A stretch of 64,000 nucleotides of DNA, from positions 1-64,000 of the IMG/VR virus record IMGVR_UViG_3300025664_000001; one strand, given 5' to 3'. A model generated the notes under the pieces. It was not told where the DNA came from, did not search any database, and saw only the letters and a list, made by a program, of their open reading frames with translations. Positions 61,350 to 64,000 of the stretch are shown here, in pieces (positions within the stretch are counted from its first letter, which is position 1; every line of letters starts with the position of its first letter). The DNA is from a virus. The translations under genes were made by a program, and so were the position numbers.

Positions 61350-62306
61350 CTAGAACGGAATCTCGTCGTCCAAGTCTTCCTGACCGGCATTGCCGCCGCC
61401 GTTGCCGCCGGCCGGGGCACTCGCCCCAGCGTTGGCGTCCACGTCGTCGAGCACTGCGCGACGCACAAGGCCCTTCCGGAACTGTTCCGAGAACGCCTTG
61501 GCCATGGTCCAAATCTCGGGCTCTCCGTTGATAAGAATGTCTTTCGTCATCAGGCCCTTGTTCTCAGGGTCAGCCGACGACGGCCCAAGCTTGGCGATGC
61601 GATACTTCCACCACGAATTCCCGTTCTTCGTTTCCATGAAGGACGTGGCCTTCATCGGGTAGAGATAGCGAAGAATGTGGTTCGTGCCGGGGATGGGCCA
61701 GTCCTTGACGAAGTCGTTGATCGCTCGCGAGCCGCCGAGACCCGTGGACTTCATGGGCATGATGGCTTCGAACGGCCGGCCCGACTTCGACATGCCGATG
61801 ATGTAGTGGAACGCGGTCTCTTCCAGCACGTTGCCAGTGGCGGCGTCGTGCGTGCGCTTCTTCTCGTCGATGACCAGCTTGATCTTGCCGTTGTTCGCGG
61901 TCTTGATGTACTCGCGGTCATGGTCAGCGACCCATCCCTTGAGTCCCTTCTCACGGTCGAGCCATTCGCTGATCACGACTTCGTACGCTACCGGCACGAA
62001 GGGGAAGCCGTTCTCACGGTCCCAAAGCTCGCCGGTTGCAGTGTTGTAGAACATCGACGGGCGAGCGCCCTTCACCTGCTTCTCGCCGCCTTCCGCAACT
62101 TGCGGGGAGCCGGGCTGGAGCAGATAGATGTAAGGAACGGATACGTCGCCGAGCCCGAGCTTTTCGGGGGCCGCTTCCGCCGCGGCAACAAGCTCGGCAA
62201 GCGCGACACTGTCGGCAGTCGCCGGCACTTGCGAGCCTACCTTGGCAATGTCAGTGCCCACGGCGGCTTCAGCCACCGGAGCGTCAGTCTGAGTCTCTTT
62301 CGTCAT
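61350..62306 (-). CDS. Single-stranded DNA-binding protein (phage type)
   Basis: 318 residues. The C-terminus is DLDDEIPF after a Gly/Asn linker, exactly the acidic tip (D-x-D-D-x-I-P-F) by which SSBs recruit replication partners. The core (VSVPYIYLLQPGSPQV, YEVVISEWLDREKGLKGW) fits a phage OB-fold family rather than bacterial SSB. It protects and organises single strands at forks. Confidence 0.8.
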   Translation of the reverse strand: MTKETQTDAPVAEAAVGTDIAKVGSQVPATADSVALAELVAAAEAAPEKLGLGDVSVPYIYLLQPGSPQVAEGGEKQVKGARPSMFYNTATGELWDRENGFPFVPVAYEVVISEWLDREKGLKGWVADHDREYIKTANNGKIKLVIDEKKRTHDAATGNVLEETAFHYIIGMSKSGRPFEAIMPMKSTGLGGSRAINDFVKDWPIPGTNHILRYLYPMKATSFMETKNGNSWWKYRIAKLGPSSADPENKGLMTKDILINGEPEIWTMAKAFSEQFRKGLVRRAVLDDVDANAGASAPAGGNGGGNAGQEDLDDEIPF

Positions 62307-62309
62307 AGG

Positions 62310-62921
62310 TTATTCCTTCTTCTTCCGGGGCTTCTTGGGCATTACAACTTCAGCCTTCTCGATGCTGTAGCACGAGAACAGCTTTTCGGGAAACGGTCGT
62401 TGATCTTCGGGCAGTAGATGCTGTTCCTCGACCCGGTCGCGCGCGAAGACGCGCAGCGTAGACGGATGGACGTAGTGGTTGATGCGCACAAGCGAACCGA
62501 ACTCGTTGTCCTTGCGCAGCTTCTCCAGCGCAGCCGCGGCCTTGTCCAGATCGCCCTTGTCGAAATCTATTTCGAGCGACGGAGTGATCAGCGACGAGTT
62601 GCCGTGATCGATCAGCCACGCGAACGCCGCGTCGTGGTTCTCTTTCGTGATCGAAGCGAACGTGATGTTATTCACTTCGATAGAACTGCCATCCTGCATG
62701 ACGAGCGACTTGATGCCCGCTTCCTTCATGGCCTCGGGCAGATATTTCTCTTCGAGCTTCTTGATTTTCTCAGCGACGACGACGCCGGCCGCGGCGAGCG
62801 CGGCAAGGTTCGACTGCTCTTCCAAAAGTTCCTTGGCGTACTTCGACACAAGCGCTTGCGCGGGCTCATTCATTTCGGTCGCCGCGGCGACAAGCTCTTC
62901 AAGATCGATTTGCTTGGACAT
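62310..62921 (-). CDS. Hypothetical replication-region protein
   Basis: 203 residues: charged helices, then GSSIEVNNITFASITKENHDAAFAWLIDHGNSSLI, a pattern I recall next to exonucleases and SSBs in other phages, role unknown. A hairpin (62946-62959) and six T (62933-62938) lie in its leader, possibly an attenuator. The upstream 235-bp gap (62922-63156) holds the promoter below and a palindrome CGCGAGCGCTCGCG at 63065. Confidence 0.65.
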   Translation of the reverse strand: MSKQIDLEELVAAATEMNEPAQALVSKYAKELLEEQSNLAALAAAGVVVAEKIKKLEEKYLPEAMKEAGIKSLVMQDGSSIEVNNITFASITKENHDAAFAWLIDHGNSSLITPSLEIDFDKGDLDKAAAALEKLRKDNEFGSLVRINHYVHPSTLRVFARDRVEEQHLLPEDQRPFPEKLFSCYSIEKAEVVMPKKPRKKKE

Positions 62922-63110
62922 GGTCTCTCCAGAAAAAACGCGACCGCCGCATCCGCGGCCACTTCAGCATCCGTTCTATTCCCCCGATATTTCCGAGCCG
63001 GGACTTACCGGCGCGGGTGCCTTTGCCCTCGGGGTGAGCGGGGCCTATGGGCCGGCTCCAGCGGCGCGAGCGCTCGCGTCGGTGGCTTACCTAGCTTCCC
63101 ACGCCCTAAA

Positions 63111-63139
63111 CGCCTAGCACCGTGGCAATAGGCCGTCAA
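63111..63139 (-). promoter_or_regulatory. Promoter TTGACG-N17-TAGGCG
   Basis: -35 TTGACG (63139-63134) and -10-like TAGGCG (63116-63111), spacing 17. It lies in the gap right of the 62310-62921 gene and would transcribe that gene, SSB and the helicase, with a leader of about 185 bases. Confidence 0.5.
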
Positions 63140-63156
63140 GCGTAATGAATCAGGGG

Positions 63157-63579
63157 TTAATTCCTCCCCAGAATCGTCGCCAACTCGCTCCACGTCGTCA
63201 GGTATTGCCAGCCGGTTTCCCGGAGAATCGCATCCACGGCTATGAAGACATGCTTGCCATAGGCCCGGCGCTCTGCGCGTAGGGCTACAGCGCCCGGAAT
63301 GATCAGGGTGCCACACGTCCCCTCGTCGATGTAGGCCAGCACCCAGCACGTCCCCGGCGCCGCCTTGAGCCGTCGCCTAATCCACGGAAGCTGGAATAGC
63401 TCAAACTTCAGCCAGCCGTCGTGCGCGACCTTCAGTTCGATCCATCCCTGCCCGAACCCCTTGACGGCGAAGTTCACGTCCGGCGTGCCGGTGTCGGCCG
63501 TGTTCTCGACGCGCTGGAAGTCGCCGTAAGGGAAGAGCCCGGGCTTGGCATGCTTGTTCCAGAAATCGGTCTCAAGCAT
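63157..63579 (-). CDS. PD-(D/E)XK nuclease (VRR-NUC / resolvase-like)
   Basis: 140 residues. TPDVNF gives D34 and WIELKV gives E48-x-K50, the PD-(D/E)XK metal-binding core, with E25 before it. Such nucleases resolve or trim DNA branches. ATG 63579 overlaps the HNH gene end by eight bases. Confidence 0.75.
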   Translation of the reverse strand: MLETDFWNKHAKPGLFPYGDFQRVENTADTGTPDVNFAVKGFGQGWIELKVAHDGWLKFELFQLPWIRRRLKAAPGTCWVLAYIDEGTCGTLIIPGAVALRAERRAYGKHVFIAVDAILRETGWQYLTTWSELATILGRN

Positions 63580-64000
63580 CGTCTTTCTCCCAGTCGGCTC
63601 GGTCGTCATCCCGTATGCAGCCCGCGGGCCAGTCATCCATCGGTTTGCAGATCGGGTTAGCGCTTTGCAGCGCGCGGCGCTTGTCTCTTTCCGCCATCTC
63701 GGTTGCGCACAACGTTGCGGCGCGATGCGCACGGCGCTGTTGATTCTCGGAATGTGTGATGGGCTCAAGGTGCTCGACCCGGATGCATCCGCGCTGATAG
63801 CACATATGATCCACGTCGAAGCCCTCGGGTATCGGCCCGCGCTGCGCTCGCCACGATAGACGGTGCGCTGCCCACATGAACCCATGAAACCGGATGCGAC
63901 CGTAGAACCCACCGCGCCCGCGGCCGGAGTGGCCGCCCGTGAAGATGTGACACTCGCTCGGCACGCCAGCGATGACATGGCCCCGGTGCTCGACCGAAAT
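63572..64000 (-). CDS. HNH endonuclease (start beyond window)
   Basis: At least 142 residues; the frame is open to the right edge. Starts near CHIFTGG, then AHRLSWRAQRGPIPEGFDVDHMC and CIRVEHLEPITHSEN, a Cys-containing HNH fold. Could be a homing endonuclease or a packaging/recombination nuclease. GTG 63964 could be its start if the frame does not continue, but the upstream residues look coding. Confidence 0.75.
   Translation of the reverse strand: MSVEHRGHVIAGVPSECHIFTGGHSGRGRGGFYGRIRFHGFMWAAHRLSWRAQRGPIPEGFDVDHMCYQRGCIRVEHLEPITHSENQQRRAHRAATLCATEMAERDKRRALQSANPICKPMDDWPAGCIRDDDRADWEKDDA

Noticed and set aside
61148-61468. N-terminal 107-residue extension of the helicase
   Set aside because: Arg-rich, antisense-like composition, and a strong hairpin lies in it; TTG 61147 has the ribosome site.
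62647-63131. Plus-strand frames in the 62922-63156 gap
   Set aside because: They extend antisense into the 62310-62921 gene and have no ribosome site; the gap looks regulatory.

Overview
This window is a tailed double-stranded DNA phage (Caudoviricetes). It carries a complete head, connector, long non-contractile tail and lysis module. The tail-tip genes are of the DUF2460/DUF2163/phage-tail_3 type found in alphaproteobacterial siphoviruses and gene transfer agents. With the GC-rich base composition and the small accessory families, this suggests an alphaproteobacterial host; the host is an inference. I saw no integrase, excisionase, lysogeny repressor, tRNA or rRNA gene.

Layout. (1) 1-17752, almost all minus strand: a dense early/metabolic operon system of about 45 genes, mostly small proteins of unknown function, many coupled by GTGA, TGATG or TAATG overlaps. 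Recognisable members are a CHC2/Toprim primase (cut by the window edge), an HD phosphohydrolase, a MazG-like NTP pyrophosphohydrolase, a DNA methyltransferase, two HExxH metalloprotease-like proteins, a HicA-like protein and a GT4-type glycosyltransferase. One short plus-strand gene sits at 1487-1777. (2) 17753-18402: a 650-bp divergent intergenic region packed with TTGTGCAG iteron-like repeats and inverted repeats. (3) 18403-34442, plus strand: putative small terminase, large terminase, DUF935-type portal, connector genes, a collagen-like fibre, a secreted trypsin-like protease, a MuF-like head protein and a 1260-residue multidomain effector polyprotein. (4) 34439-36146: a five-gene minus-strand island. 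(5) 36360-57019, plus strand: prohead protease, scaffold-like protein, decoration protein, major capsid protein, neck and tail genes (with a -1 frameshift in the tail assembly chaperone), tape measure, tail tip, fibres, GH19-like endolysin and membrane lysis genes, closed by a strong terminator. (6) 57101-64000, minus strand: accessory genes, then SNF2-type helicase, single-strand-binding protein, PD-(D/E)XK nuclease and an HNH endonuclease cut by the right edge.

How it fits together. Replication genes lie at both edges on the same strand (primase at the left, helicase/SSB/nuclease/HNH at the right). The window is therefore probably a near-complete circularly permuted genome cut inside its replication module; a DNA polymerase gene, not seen here, may be in the missing piece. 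Late genes all read rightward, replication and accessory genes leftward.

The most unusual item is the 30449-34231 polyprotein. It strings together a domain with an HDYFGH motif, an ADP-ribosyltransferase-like domain, two acetyltransferase-like domains and a zeta-toxin-like P-loop kinase. Each is preceded by a copy of the same short tag (consensus K-[YF]-N-x-N-H-D-x-x-G-x-F-S). It sits among virion genes and looks like an injected 'polyvalent' effector protein. Other notable signals are an over-represented GTGTAAACG motif, a set of TTGAC-N17-TAGG promoters placed 6-8 nt before start codons, and a shared inserted domain in the tail tube and a tail-tip protein.
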